From: Parablautia sp. Marseille-Q6255
GTDB lineage: Bacteria; Bacillota; Clostridia; Lachnospirales; Lachnospiraceae
Reading direction: 5' to 3'
DNA: 64,000 nucleotides
Assembly: GCF_951230155.1 (NCBI RefSeq)
Contig: NZ_CATNVD010000021.1
Span: 24,022 to 88,021 of the forward strand
Shown here: in pieces, positions 1 through 8,410 of the stretch
Layout of the letters: each line of letters opens with the position of its first letter
Position numbering within the stretch: the first letter of the stretch is position 1
Translations under genes and position numbers: made by a program
The notes under the pieces: generated by a model
The model's database searches: none
What the model saw: only the letters and a program-made list of their open reading frames with translations
Told to the model about the DNA's origin: nothing

Positions 1-915
1 CAGCGGAAAAAAATCTGGACATTCCATGCTCGGAATCTGCGGATCCTCCTCCTGAAGCAATGGCTTACAAAAGCTCCATTGAATCATATCCTCTGAAGAA
101 AATAACAACACGCTTCCCTTACCACAATAGTTGGAAGCCACCACCATATACCACTTATCTTCAATCCTATTCACTTTTGGATCCCGAAAGTTCATGTCAA
201 TTCCTTTTACCGCATAAGCTGGTAAAATTTCTTTTTCTTCCACAAAACTGATCCCATCTGTACTCCATGCAGTTGCCTGAGACTGGCGAACATCTCCTGC
301 ACCCCCTCTTTTTTCAATATCACGGGTAAAAAATATACGCATTCCTTCCGGCAATACCACCGCCGAACCTGAAAATGCACCCCCTATCAGATCTGAAGAA
401 GCAAGAATTTCAGCTTGAGGCTCCAGTGCATACGGGAGATGCTTCCAGTGAACAAGATCTGTACTCACTGCATGTCCCCAATACATATTATCCCATTTCT
501 GATCATGTGGATTTGCCTGATAATACAAATGATATTTTCCATTCATCCAACACAATCCGTTCGGATCATTGTTCCAATTTACATATGGCGTAAAATGAAA
601 CTGTTCCCTGTAAGGAGTGTCCAACACTTCTGAGGGCTGTGGTTGTTCATTATTGACAATCAGATATTCAATTCCAGTCTCTTCTATTTCTTCATTTCCG
701 CACAGATACATCTGACTGATCTGTGAATTCTCCCATACCACATGATATGCCGTATGCTCAGACAGCACGATTGTAACTCTGTGAAACAATTCATTTGACA
801 CCTCCGTGCCAAATACACGCTTACCTGCGCATTCCAGTAAAAATGTTCCATTCCGCTTTCCAGTTTTTCGAATAAACAACTCTACCTTTTTATAACTTCT
901 GCTGTAAAACTTCAT
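1..915 (-). CDS. GH32 family beta-fructosidase (levanase/sucrose hydrolase type), 3' part outside window
   Basis: The minus-strand frame runs off the left edge of the window. About 305 residues are visible. The GH32 hallmarks are present in order: WNNDPNG (residues about 114-120, nucleophile D117), FRDPK (about 243-247, stabilising D245) and MECPD (about 296-300, acid/base E297). Roughly 105 residues precede the catalytic domain, resembling the accessory N-terminal module found in some GH32 proteins. There is no signal peptide, so a cytoplasmic enzyme acting on imported fructosides is likely. The family hydrolyses beta-fructosyl bonds in sucrose, levan or inulin-type sugars; exact substrate cannot be read. 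ATG at 915 is chosen over ATG at 921 because GAGGAG lies 6 nt before it and directly against the other. It has its own promoter and a LacI-type palindrome, and the LacI gene is next upstream. Confidence 0.9.
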   Translation of the reverse strand, partial: MKFYSRSYKKVELFIRKTGKRNGTFLLECAGKRVFGTEVSNELFHRVTIVLSEHTAYHVVWENSQISQMYLCGNEEIEETGIEYLIVNNEQPQPSEVLDTPYREQFHFTPYVNWNNDPNGLCWMNGKYHLYYQANPHDQKWDNMYWGHAVSTDLVHWKHLPYALEPQAEILASSDLIGGAFSGSAVVLPEGMRIFFTRDIEKRGGAGDVRQSQATAWSTDGISFVEEKEILPAYAVKGIDMNFRDPKVNRIEDKWYMVVASNYCGKGSVLLFSSEDMIQWSFCKPLLQEEDPQIPSMECPDFFPL

Positions 916-937
916 TTTCATCTCCTCTTTCCAAAAG

Positions 938-951
938 TGGAACCCGTTCCA
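938..951. promoter_or_regulatory. Probable LacI-family operator
   Basis: A 14-bp palindrome TGGAACCCGTTCCA with mismatch only at the central two bases lies 7 bp downstream of the -10 box of the GH32 gene, the classical position for repression. LacI/GalR-family operators are commonly 14-bp palindromes of this form. The adjacent LacI gene is the obvious candidate regulator (inference). Confidence 0.7.
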
Positions 952-958
952 TATCTGA

Positions 959-987
959 ATTATACATCGTCTCAGTTGTTCTGTCAA
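959..987 (-). promoter_or_regulatory. Consensus sigma-A promoter for the GH32 gene
   Basis: On the minus strand TTGACA (987-982), a 17-bp spacer and TATAAT (964-959): both hexamers match the vegetative consensus exactly. The LacI-type palindrome at 938-951 sits just downstream, so the promoter is probably strong and repressor-controlled. Confidence 0.85.
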
Positions 988-1134
988 TATTAACTTTCAG
1001 AAATTTTATATCTGAATCATTACTATATTATTCAAAACTCTTTCATAATTTTTAGGAGTATCTGTATAACACATTTTTGTTTAATTGCACCTACAATCGG
1101 AAGGCAACAGTTAAATATGAGAAACACACAAAAC

Positions 1135-1178
1135 AGAGCTAACTATATTGTTTTCTTATCGTCAATATAGCTAGCTCT
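1135..1178 (-). terminator. Hairpin after the LacI gene
   Basis: Arms of 16 bases (1135-1150 and 1163-1178) pair with a single mismatch around a 12-nt loop. On the minus strand it is followed by a T-rich stretch, so it is a probable terminator for the LacI gene. Confidence 0.6.
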
Positions 1179-1202
1179 GCCTTATAGTTTGTGTGGAACA
1201 CT

Positions 1203-2195
1203 TCAAATTGTTCCACCCTTAATTAATTCTACATCACAGACCTGTTTTTCCTCCACATGAGTATCACCGTCCAAAAGTCGCATAATCGTATCCACACAAC
1301 ATTTTGCCATTTTAGGGATATCCTGTTTTACAGTTGTCAGAGGAGGACTTACAAGCTTTCCAAGATCCAATCCATCATATCCTATGATCTTTAAGTCCTC
1401 TGGAACACGAATTCCCCTCTTTTTAACCACTGCCATACATGCTACTGCCAGAAGATCTCCCGCGTATACCGCATCCACATCATCAAACAAATCTAAATAC
1501 TTTTCAACTATCCACATATAATATTCATAACTCAATACATTCCACTCCACCTCGGCAGAAATGACAGAAATACCATTTTTGTTTAAAATCTGTTTCATAC
1601 CGAGTCCACGTTCCTCAAACGGATGATGTATATACGTTTTTCCTTCCAAAGTCAGAATTTTTTTACAACCTGCCTGAATAATCTGATCTGCAATCAGCTG
1701 TGCTCCTTTTTTATTATCTGATGTAATAATTGGAATTCCCTTCCCCCAGTTTCGGTCCATGCTGACAATCGGTTTTTTTACCCTCTTCAGGATTTTTTCT
1801 GATGGCGGATCTACTCCAACAATCAGACCGTCCATTACATTTTTTTCCATCAGATCAATCAATTCTTCCACTCGATTACTTATTTCAATCGTATTACATA
1901 CAAGCGCGCGATATCCATAGCGAAACAGTTCCATCTCTGTGTATTTCATAAACTTTGCAAAAAACGGATTTTCCAGATCTGGAACAATCACGCCAATCAC
2001 ACCGCTCTTGTTTCGATATAAATTTCTTGCCAGCTCATTTGGCTGATAGTTCAATACTTTAACTGCCTCTTCAATTTTTTTCCTCGTTTCTTCCGACACA
2101 TACCCAGTTTTATTTAACGCTCTTGATACTGTTCCTACTCCAACGCCCGCATAAGCGGCCACCTCTCTGATTCCCGCCATTTCCTCTACACTCAC
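1203..2195 (-). CDS. LacI/GalR-family transcriptional regulator
   Basis: 330 residues, the normal length of this family. An N-terminal helix-turn-helix with hinge (about residues 8-55, core REVAAYAGVGVGTVSRALN) is followed by a periplasmic-binding-protein-like sensor domain (starting IGVIVPDLENPFFAKF). The longest start is GTG at 2195; an ATG at 2180 would give the usual N-terminus directly before the HTH, and GAGGAA lies close to it, so the start is uncertain. It lies upstream of the GH32 gene on the same strand, with a hairpin between, and a matching palindrome sits at the GH32 promoter. It is therefore probably the repressor of fructoside use, binding a sugar or sugar phosphate (inference). 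Confidence 0.92.
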   Translation of the reverse strand: MSVEEMAGIREVAAYAGVGVGTVSRALNKTGYVSEETRKKIEEAVKVLNYQPNELARNLYRNKSGVIGVIVPDLENPFFAKFMKYTEMELFRYGYRALVCNTIEISNRVEELIDLMEKNVMDGLIVGVDPPSEKILKRVKKPIVSMDRNWGKGIPIITSDNKKGAQLIADQIIQAGCKKILTLEGKTYIHHPFEERGLGMKQILNKNGISVISAEVEWNVLSYEYYMWIVEKYLDLFDDVDAVYAGDLLAVACMAVVKKRGIRVPEDLKIIGYDGLDLGKLVSPPLTTVKQDIPKMAKCCVDTIMRLLDGDTHVEEKQVCDVELIKGGTI

Positions 2196-2284
2196 TTTAC
2201 TTTTTATCAGCCTTTACTGACTATTTTTTATCTTTTTGATGTCCGGCACAAATAATCTATTTACCTTACATTCTTATAATAAGC

Positions 2285-2314
2285 ATCATACCATCTCATC
2301 AAGATACTCTGCAA
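2285..2314 (-). promoter_or_regulatory. Possible promoter of the LacI gene
   Basis: TTGCAG (2314-2309), an 18-bp spacer and TATGAT (2290-2285) on the minus strand, about 90 bp before the start codon. The match is moderate. Confidence 0.4.
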
Positions 2315-2370
2315 TCCTTTTATGTGTATAACTTTTCATTTACTAGTATAAACCTCTATCCGTAGAAAAC

Positions 2371-2402
2371 AGAAGCCTCTGCTGCTCACAGCAAAGGCTT
2401 CT
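2371..2402. terminator. Hairpin after the flavodiiron gene
   Basis: AGAAGCCT (2371-2378) and AGGCTTCT (2395-2402) pair, with additional CTGCTG/CAGCA pairing inside. On the minus strand TTTTC follows. This is a probable intrinsic terminator for the gene ending at 2452. Confidence 0.6.
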
Positions 2403-2451
2403 GCTCACTTTCAGAATTTTTTTAATTTCTGTTTTTCATGCGATCTGCAGA

Positions 2452-4317
2452 TCACAGCTTCTCAAAATCCTCTACGCCATGCTTGCAAAGCGGACAGATA
2501 TAATCTGCCGGAAGCTCATCGCCTTCATAGATAAATCCGCAGATCTTACATACGTAGCCTGTCTTATCGGTCGTCGGCTGTGGCTTCGGCTTAATGTGGT
2601 CAAAATAGTACTGATACGTCACGCTCGGCACGTTTGAGAGAACTGCTGACTCTGTCACATCTGCTACAAACAGCGTATGCGTATCGTAATCGTACTCTTC
2701 TGTCACCTTTCCGGAAATTACAGCATTTGAGTACTCCGGTACGTAGCGCAGACCGTTTGCTGTACGAGCTTCTGATCCGGCCTGAGCAAACTTGTCCACA
2801 TCGCGTCCGCTCTGGAAACCGAACTGCTGGAATACCTTGAACGGAACGTCTGTCGTCAGAACAGATACGTTAAACTCGCCTGTTTTCTTGATAATATCAT
2901 GCGTATAGTTTGCCTTGTTAACTGCGATCGCAATACGCTTCTTCACGTCTGTCACCTGCATCACTGTATTGATAATGCAGCCGTTATCCTTGCTTCCGTC
3001 GTTTGCACTCAGTACAAACAGACCATAGGAAAGCTTGAACATCGCATTCGGATCGATCTCTGCCTTCACTGCGATCTCTTCTTTCTTCGCCTCCGGCATC
3101 GGCAGCGTCTTAGCTGCGCCCGGAACAGATTCTGCGATCGCATCTGCAAGTGCGTCTACCTGTGCCAGCTGATCTTTCTTCAGAGAAGAGATCACTGTCA
3201 GCGTATTCTCCAGAATCGTCATATTCTTGCACTTTTCAAACTGCTCACGCATCAGGCTGCCGCTTGTCGGCGCCCATGAACCATTCTCGATCAGGGCGAT
3301 CGTACGGTTCTGGATATTATGTGCTACGAGATCGTAGATCAGCGCTTCCATATTTACGAAAATGCCTGCATTGTACGTCGTAGACGCAAATACAAGATGG
3401 CTCCACTTAAACGCAGCTGCAATAATATCAGACGCAGGAGTCACAGAGACATCGAACATCACCGTCTTCACACCGCGCTCACGCAGACGGCATGCAAGGA
3501 TCTCAGCTACATTCTCTGTATGTCCGTAAACAGACGCATACGCGATCACTACGCCATACTCTTCCGGCGCATAGGAGCTCCAGTGCATGTACTTGCCGAT
3601 AAAGTCACCGATATTTCTTCTCCATACAAAGCCATGCAGCGGACAGATCATGTTGATCTCCAAAGTAGCTGCCTTTTTGAGGAGAGCCTGTACCTGATCA
3701 CCGTATTTTCCTACGATATTTGTATAATATCTTCTTGCTTCATCGAGGTAGTCACGCTCAAAGTCCACCTCATCTGCGAACAGAGCGCCATTGAGCGCAC
3801 CGAATGTACCAAAGCCATCTGCTGAAAACAGGATCTTGTCCGTTGTATCGTAAGAAACCATAACCTCCGGCCAGTGAACCATCGGAGCCATCACGAATAC
3901 CAGATTGTGCTTTCCAAAGCTGAAGCTGTCGCCCTCGTTCATCAGGATCGCACGGGAATCAATGTCAAACTCAAAATACTGCTTCATCATATTCGCGATC
4001 TTCTGGTTACAGATGATCTGTACCTCAGGATAACGCATCACAACTTCCTGGATCGCCTCTGAATGGTCCGGCTCCATATGGTGGATCACCATGTAGTCAA
4101 GCTTACGTCCGTCAAGAACCTCTGCAATGTTCTCAAAGAATGTACCCTTTACAGCTTTATCCACTGTATCAAAAAGAACGGTCTTTTCATCCAGCAGCAG
4201 GTAGGAGTTGTAGGAAACTCCATCCGGTACGGAATATACGCCCTCAAACATCGCAAGGCGACGGTCATTACTGCCGACCCAATACAGGTCATCTGTCACT
4301 TTTCTGTAGCAATACAT
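2452..4317 (-). CDS. Flavodiiron protein fused to flavin reductase-like and rubredoxin domains
   Basis: 621 residues. Order: beta-lactamase-like diiron domain (about 1-250) with ligands H80, E82, D84, H85, H148, D167, H228; flavodoxin-like FMN domain (about 255-395); flavin-reductase-like domain (about 420-570); C-terminal rubredoxin with two CxxC pairs (CKIC, CPLC). Flavodiiron proteins reduce O2 to water or NO to N2O in anaerobes. The fused flavin reductase and rubredoxin suggest an enzyme taking electrons directly from NAD(P)H without separate partners (known for such multi-domain classes; inferred here). ATG at 4317 is preferred to the longer frame from 4356 because GGAGGG lies 6 nt before it. 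It is monocistronic, with its own extended -10 promoter. A second, two-domain member lies at 61034-62200. Confidence 0.92.
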   Translation of the reverse strand: MYCYRKVTDDLYWVGSNDRRLAMFEGVYSVPDGVSYNSYLLLDEKTVLFDTVDKAVKGTFFENIAEVLDGRKLDYMVIHHMEPDHSEAIQEVVMRYPEVQIICNQKIANMMKQYFEFDIDSRAILMNEGDSFSFGKHNLVFVMAPMVHWPEVMVSYDTTDKILFSADGFGTFGALNGALFADEVDFERDYLDEARRYYTNIVGKYGDQVQALLKKAATLEINMICPLHGFVWRRNIGDFIGKYMHWSSYAPEEYGVVIAYASVYGHTENVAEILACRLRERGVKTVMFDVSVTPASDIIAAAFKWSHLVFASTTYNAGIFVNMEALIYDLVAHNIQNRTIALIENGSWAPTSGSLMREQFEKCKNMTILENTLTVISSLKKDQLAQVDALADAIAESVPGAAKTLPMPEAKKEEIAVKAEIDPNAMFKLSYGLFVLSANDGSKDNGCIINTVMQVTDVKKRIAIAVNKANYTHDIIKKTGEFNVSVLTTDVPFKVFQQFGFQSGRDVDKFAQAGSEARTANGLRYVPEYSNAVISGKVTEEYDYDTHTLFVADVTESAVLSNVPSVTYQYYFDHIKPKPQPTTDKTGYVCKICGFIYEGDELPADYICPLCKHGVEDFEKL

Positions 4318-4360
4318 GTCTTTCCCTCCTGTGAGTTTTTCAATAATAATAATCATTTTT

Positions 4361-4402
4361 ATTATATCACAGGTTCTTTTAAATTTCCATAGGAAATCCT
4401 AT
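4361..4402 (-). promoter_or_regulatory. Promoter of the flavodiiron gene with adjoining palindrome
   Basis: Minus strand: TGGAAA (4389-4384), 17-bp spacer, TATAAT (4366-4361) preceded by TG, an extended -10. A 14-bp palindrome ATAGGAAATCCTAT (4389-4402) overlaps the upstream edge of the -35 box and could be a regulator site (inference). Confidence 0.65.
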
Positions 4403-4540
4403 AAAATTTTCTTAAACAAATTTACCCGGATTTGCCTGAACAAATCATCTAAATACTATGAAAAAAGCAGCCAGGTGCCTCCGATGCCTGATGCCGCCCG
4501 GAAAGCTCCCCTGCTGCTCTTTTGTCTGTCAATTCTGCCT

Positions 4541-5485
4541 TCAGGCATTTTCTTTCATGTACGCTTCAATCTGCTCGCGCGTAGGAATCGAGGCGATAGC
4601 GCCCTTGCTCTGTACGCAAATGCATCCGGATACATTGCCATACTCCATCGCGTTGCGGATAATATCTGCGGTAAGATCCTCCGCTTTCTCAACTCCCTGG
4701 ATCCTCAGACTGGAAAGGAAGCCGCCCCAGAAGGCATCGCCCGCACCAGTTGCGTCCACTGCCTTTACCTTGCGTCCCTGGATACGGATCACCTCGTCTC
4801 CGAAAAATGCCTGCGCGCCGTCTGCCCCGAGCGTCTCTACCAAAACCGTGATACCATGCTTCTTCATCAGGGCCGGAAGCGCCTCCACTCCGCCCATCAT
4901 CTCGACCTCCTCATCAGAGATCTTGAGCAGATCTACATATTTTAAAACATCCATAACCGCATCCGTACATGCCTGTACATCATCATTCCAGACTACGTTG
5001 CGGTAATTCACGTCAAAGCTCACAAGTCTGCCCAGCTCATGTCCTACACGCATCGCCTTTACCGTTGCGTCCACGGCCGGTCCGGAGGAAAGTGTGAAAG
5101 ATCCTGCATGTACGATCGCAGAATCGCGGATATCTTCTTCTTTTACATCCGCCTCTGAGAGAAACAGATCTGCACCCGGCTTTCTTGCAAACGTAAATAC
5201 ACGCTCCCCGTCTTCCTTGAGCGTCACAAAGGCCATCGTCGTCACAGCCTCTTTACACAGATCCGGGCAGGCCGCCGTCACATGATGCTCCGCCAGCGTA
5301 TCCATCAGAAAATGTCCAAAATCATCCTCTCCCACCTTGCAGCACATGCTTGCCGAAAGACCATTCTTCGCCACTGCGATCGCCACATTTGTCGGAGCTC
5401 CTCCTGCTTTTCTGATATAGCTTGCCGGTTCACTGCCCGGGATAAAATCAATCAGCATTTCTCCAATACTATATACATCCGTCAT
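4541..5485 (-). CDS. scrK: PfkB-family fructokinase
   Basis: 314 residues, typical for PfkB sugar kinases. The first PfkB signature region KAGGAPTNVAIAVAKNG appears near residue 26-42 and the second, DATGAGDAFWGGFL, near residue 245-258 with the catalytic Asp. The family phosphorylates fructose to fructose 6-phosphate with ATP. ATG at 5485 is chosen over 5509 because GGAGGG precedes it by 7 nt. It has a TTGACT-17-TATACT promoter. The nearby GH32 and GH172 enzymes would release fructose, which supports fructokinase over other PfkB kinases (inference). Confidence 0.85.
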   Translation of the reverse strand: MTDVYSIGEMLIDFIPGSEPASYIRKAGGAPTNVAIAVAKNGLSASMCCKVGEDDFGHFLMDTLAEHHVTAACPDLCKEAVTTMAFVTLKEDGERVFTFARKPGADLFLSEADVKEEDIRDSAIVHAGSFTLSSGPAVDATVKAMRVGHELGRLVSFDVNYRNVVWNDDVQACTDAVMDVLKYVDLLKISDEEVEMMGGVEALPALMKKHGITVLVETLGADGAQAFFGDEVIRIQGRKVKAVDATGAGDAFWGGFLSSLRIQGVEKAEDLTADIIRNAMEYGNVSGCICVQSKGAIASIPTREQIEAYMKENA

Positions 5486-5556
5486 ACTGTTACCCTCCTG
5501 GATCTTCATAATTCAACCGCCGCACCATCCGCTTTTATGTATGATACGGCAGTTCC

Positions 5557-5585
5557 AGTATATCCGTTTCAAGGCGGAAAGTCAA
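5557..5585 (-). promoter_or_regulatory. Promoter of the fructokinase gene
   Basis: Minus strand TTGACT (5585-5580), 17-bp spacer, TATACT (5562-5557). No clear copy of the 14-bp LacI-type palindrome is present here. Confidence 0.7.
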
Positions 5586-5634
5586 TCATATAGCAGAATC
5601 CTTCCCGGCCGCCCCCCCGGCACAGGTCTTCCTC

Positions 5635-5663
5635 TTGCAATATCTGCAGCTATCCTATATGAT
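5635..5663 (+). promoter_or_regulatory. Promoter of the secreted Ig-like protein gene
   Basis: TTGCAA (5635-5640), 17-bp spacer, TATGAT (5658-5663), 50 bp before the chosen ATG at 5713. Confidence 0.6.
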
Positions 5664-5712
5664 AATCATGCAGATTTTGTTCTGTAAAAAACAGGAACGG
5701 GAGGATGTTGTT

Positions 5713-6270
5713 ATGAAAACCTTGAAAAAGGCACTTCAGACGTTTTGTCTGGCACTTGCATTGTCACTTGTTGTACCAGCAGTTTTTCCTGCTGCCGGAG
5801 AGGTAGCGGCCGTCTCTGCCGCTTCCAGGATCAGTAAAAAGTCCGTCACACTGTCCAGAGGCGAATCGGTCAGACTGAAAGTCACCGGAACAAGCAAAAA
5901 GATCAAATGGTCAAGCAGTAAAAAATCTGTGGCATCTGTCACTGCAAAAGGAAAAGTCACCGCAAAGAAAAGCGGTACTGCCATTATTACTGCAAAGTTT
6001 GGAAAGAAAAAGCTTACCTGCAGGGTAATTGTCAAAAAAGCTGCTTCAAATAACAAAAACCCTGGAAATCAATCGGGAAGCCACGCACAGAACAGACCGG
6101 ATCCTGATACTCCAACACAAAGCCCCTCTGTCGGAGACAGCGTCTGGATCCCGCGGACCGGATCCAAATACCACCGGACTCCTGACTGCAGCGGTATGAA
6201 TTCACCGACTCAGGTATCTCGCAGTGAAGCTATCTCGATGGGCTATGAGCCGTGCAAAAGATGTTATTAA
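5713..6270 (+). CDS. Secreted BIG2-like protein with C-terminal Cys/His metal-binding-like motif
   Basis: 185 residues starting MKTLKKALQTF; GGGAGG lies 8 nt before this ATG, which is preferred over an ATG at 5635. A signal peptide (residues about 1-38, Ala-rich end) is followed by a bacterial Ig-like group 2 domain (about 40-110: SVTLSRGESVRLKV then WSSSKKSVASVTAKGKVTAK). A Pro/Asn/Ser linker follows, then a short C-terminal module (about 145-185) with YHRTPDCSGMNSP and YEPCKRCY. That module resembles the Ada-type C/H motif seen at the ends of some secreted Firmicute proteins, where metal binding is plausible. No function is known; a wall- or matrix-associated protein is the best guess. Confidence 0.8.
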   Translation: MKTLKKALQTFCLALALSLVVPAVFPAAGEVAAVSAASRISKKSVTLSRGESVRLKVTGTSKKIKWSSSKKSVASVTAKGKVTAKKSGTAIITAKFGKKKLTCRVIVKKAASNNKNPGNQSGSHAQNRPDPDTPTQSPSVGDSVWIPRTGSKYHRTPDCSGMNSPTQVSRSEAISMGYEPCKRCY

Positions 6271-6291
6271 GCCGCCGTATGCTAAAATATA

Positions 6292-6344
6292 AAAACCTCC
6301 GCGCCATACTGCTTTCCCTATAAGCCGTATGACGCAGAGGTTTT
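6292..6344. terminator. Bidirectional terminator between convergent genes
   Basis: AAAACCTC (6292-6299) pairs with GAGGTTTT (6337-6344), with GCG/CGC and CATAC/GTATG pairs inside. T-runs follow on both strands. It serves the plus-strand gene ending at 6270 and the minus-strand transport operon ending at 6417. Confidence 0.8.
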
Positions 6345-6416
6345 CTTTTTCTATGCTTCTTTGCATTATCCTGTCTGATAAAATTCTTCTGTCATTATCT
6401 TTCTGGAGCTGCAGGC

Positions 6417-7520
6417 TTATTTATCCTCCAGCTCTCCTTCCCACTGAAAGCTTCCTTCCTCCACGGGAAGCCGTTTTTCCACCGGCAGTATCTCTTCAAA
6501 AGCCTTATGCGGTTCCGTCTGATACCAGTATGCCGTCGAAGACCAGTCGTCACTGCGGTGATTTGCATGGCCATGCTCGATCGTCACCTTTATGGATTTT
6601 TCAAACATAACCGGATCCGTTATATGATACCGGTAATACGTGATCTTTCCCTTCCAGTTATCCTTTCCCCCGAGGATCAGACCATGATACGGAGCGCTGT
6701 ACTCCTGCGTCGGACACCATGCCATATTGACATAATCCTCCGTGCCGGTCCCATGCAGTCTCGGCGGCCAGGGTTCCCCGTCAATAAAGATCATATCATC
6801 GCCTTCCCCCGGCCAGTCCCAAAGCGCATTCTGATGCAGATTATGGATATTTACATTGCAGCCGACATAATGGCCCTTTCCCTCTGCCTCCATCAGCACA
6901 TAGTTCTCCTCTCCCGTAGTATTCTCACCGCCAAAACACCAGTCTCTGTGTGTTTTGAATTCCTGTTCCTCCCTGCCCTGTGTCGGCAGCTCACGGTGCC
7001 ATTTTGCATGGAAGCGAAGCATATCCTCTGGAAGCGCCTTATACTCCTCATAGTCAATATAATAATACAGAAGCAGTTCTCTGCCGCTTTCATTAGTCAC
7101 GGTGATTCTTGCCTGTGTCGCAAACGGCATCGGGAACCAACAGTTAAATCCTCTGCCATCCTCGGGACTCATCTGAAGTGGCTCACTCACAAAGTTTTTA
7201 CTCATGGCATGACCCATGCCAAAAAAGTCTCCGGTCGGAGCAAGCACACTCGGCTCTTTTTCACCATCCCAGTACATACGAAGCACAGACTTTCTCAAAT
7301 AATGCTTCTCTTCCACCACGTCATCATTCGCCAGCGTAAACCAGATATGATTAATACAGCCTGCCGCATGAATATCACACAGGGTAAACGTCTCTCCCGG
7401 CTGGATATGGATCCTGTCATCGTTTCCTCCCGTTCTGTCGTAACTGGATACTCTCATTCTTTTTGAGTCTCTGGCAACCGCGATCGTAGAAAGCGATGCC
7501 GGTAAAATAGTGTTTGCCAT
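6417..7520 (-). CDS. GH172 (DUF2961) glycoside hydrolase, probable alpha-fructofuranosidase-like enzyme
   Basis: 367 residues, no signal peptide, so cytoplasmic. The conserved family core is present: WPGEGDDMIFIDGE (about 236-249) and LHGTGTEDYVNMAW (about 255-268). E239 and E261 lie 22 residues apart, in the positions I recall for the two catalytic glutamates of characterised GH172 enzymes (alpha-D-fructofuranosidase/difructose dianhydride-acting and D-arabinanase types). GGAGG lies 6 nt before the ATG. It is the last gene of an operon with a sugar-binding protein and two permeases. With a fructokinase and a GH32 gene within 7 kb, a fructose-containing disaccharide or anhydride is the favoured substrate (inference). 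An arabinofuranose substrate cannot be excluded. Confidence 0.82.
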   Translation of the reverse strand: MANTILPASLSTIAVARDSKRMRVSSYDRTGGNDDRIHIQPGETFTLCDIHAAGCINHIWFTLANDDVVEEKHYLRKSVLRMYWDGEKEPSVLAPTGDFFGMGHAMSKNFVSEPLQMSPEDGRGFNCWFPMPFATQARITVTNESGRELLLYYYIDYEEYKALPEDMLRFHAKWHRELPTQGREEQEFKTHRDWCFGGENTTGEENYVLMEAEGKGHYVGCNVNIHNLHQNALWDWPGEGDDMIFIDGEPWPPRLHGTGTEDYVNMAWCPTQEYSAPYHGLILGGKDNWKGKITYYRYHITDPVMFEKSIKVTIEHGHANHRSDDWSSTAYWYQTEPHKAFEEILPVEKRLPVEEGSFQWEGELEDK

Positions 7521-7572
7521 AATATACCTCCATTTTCTATCTGCTTTTGTATCGTCTGTTTTTGTATCGTTG

Positions 7573-8397
7573 TCAGCCCTTGATTCCCGCTGTTTTTACT
7601 CCTTCAGTAATCTGCTTCTGGAATACGAAGAATAATATGATGATCGGGAGTGCTGATACGCACGATGCCGCAAGCACGAGATTCCACTCAACGGCCTGTG
7701 CACTCTTAAAGTTCGCAATTGCAATCTGTACCAGCCAAAGCTCACGATCCTGTGCCACAATCAGCGGCCACAGATAGTTGTTCCAGTTCGCAAGAAAAAA
7801 TGCTACTGCGAGCGTTACCGCAATTGGCTTGGAAAGCGGCAGTACAATTCTCCAGAACACACCAAAATACGATGCTCCATCTATTTTTGCCGATTCCTCC
7901 AGTTCCTTTGGAATACCGAGGAAGAACTGGTGAAACAGGAAAATGCCGTATGCATTTGGGATCATCGGAATAATGATTCCCCACAGATTGTTGATCAGTC
8001 CCATATTTTTAATGATGATAAAAAGAGGGATCATAATAACGGAGAATGGAATCATCAGCGTACTGATAATCCAGGTGAAAATCACCTTTCTTCCTCTGAA
8101 GTTCAGACGTGCCAACGCATAACCGGACATTGCATGGAACAGCAGAGCTACTACCGTTACAATCGTTGCAACATAAAAAGAATTAAAAATATTACCTCCA
8201 AAGTTTTCTTCCGTAAATACTGTCTTATAATTTTCCAGAGTCAAAGTCGAAGGGTTCGGAAACAGATTCATATTAAATACATCCTGCGACTCTTTAAAGG
8301 AGCTGATGATCAACAGGTAAACCGGAAATACGATCACGACCGCGATCGCCAGTGCCAGAAGCACCAGCAGAGCATTACATACTTTCTTTTTTGTCAT
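7573..8397 (-). CDS. Carbohydrate ABC transporter permease, MalG type
   Basis: 274 residues with six hydrophobic segments and the EAA loop (ELEESAKIDGASYFGVFWRI, near residue 170-190) that contacts the ATPase. The C-terminus EGVKTAGIKG is typical of MalG-type permeases. It directly follows the MalF-type gene (13-bp gap) and precedes the GH172 gene. No ATP-binding subunit is encoded here; CUT1 importers of this group commonly share an MsmK-type ATPase encoded elsewhere. Confidence 0.93.
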   Translation of the reverse strand: MTKKKVCNALLVLLALAIAVVIVFPVYLLIISSFKESQDVFNMNLFPNPSTLTLENYKTVFTEENFGGNIFNSFYVATIVTVVALLFHAMSGYALARLNFRGRKVIFTWIISTLMIPFSVIMIPLFIIIKNMGLINNLWGIIIPMIPNAYGIFLFHQFFLGIPKELEESAKIDGASYFGVFWRIVLPLSKPIAVTLAVAFFLANWNNYLWPLIVAQDRELWLVQIAIANFKSAQAVEWNLVLAASCVSALPIIILFFVFQKQITEGVKTAGIKG

Positions 8398-8410
8398 ACT
8401 GCGTCACCTC

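Noticed and set aside
4450..4540. Terminator after the fructokinase gene
   Set aside because: Only a weak AGCAGC/GCTGCT pairing is visible, without a good stem or T-run, so it was not listed.
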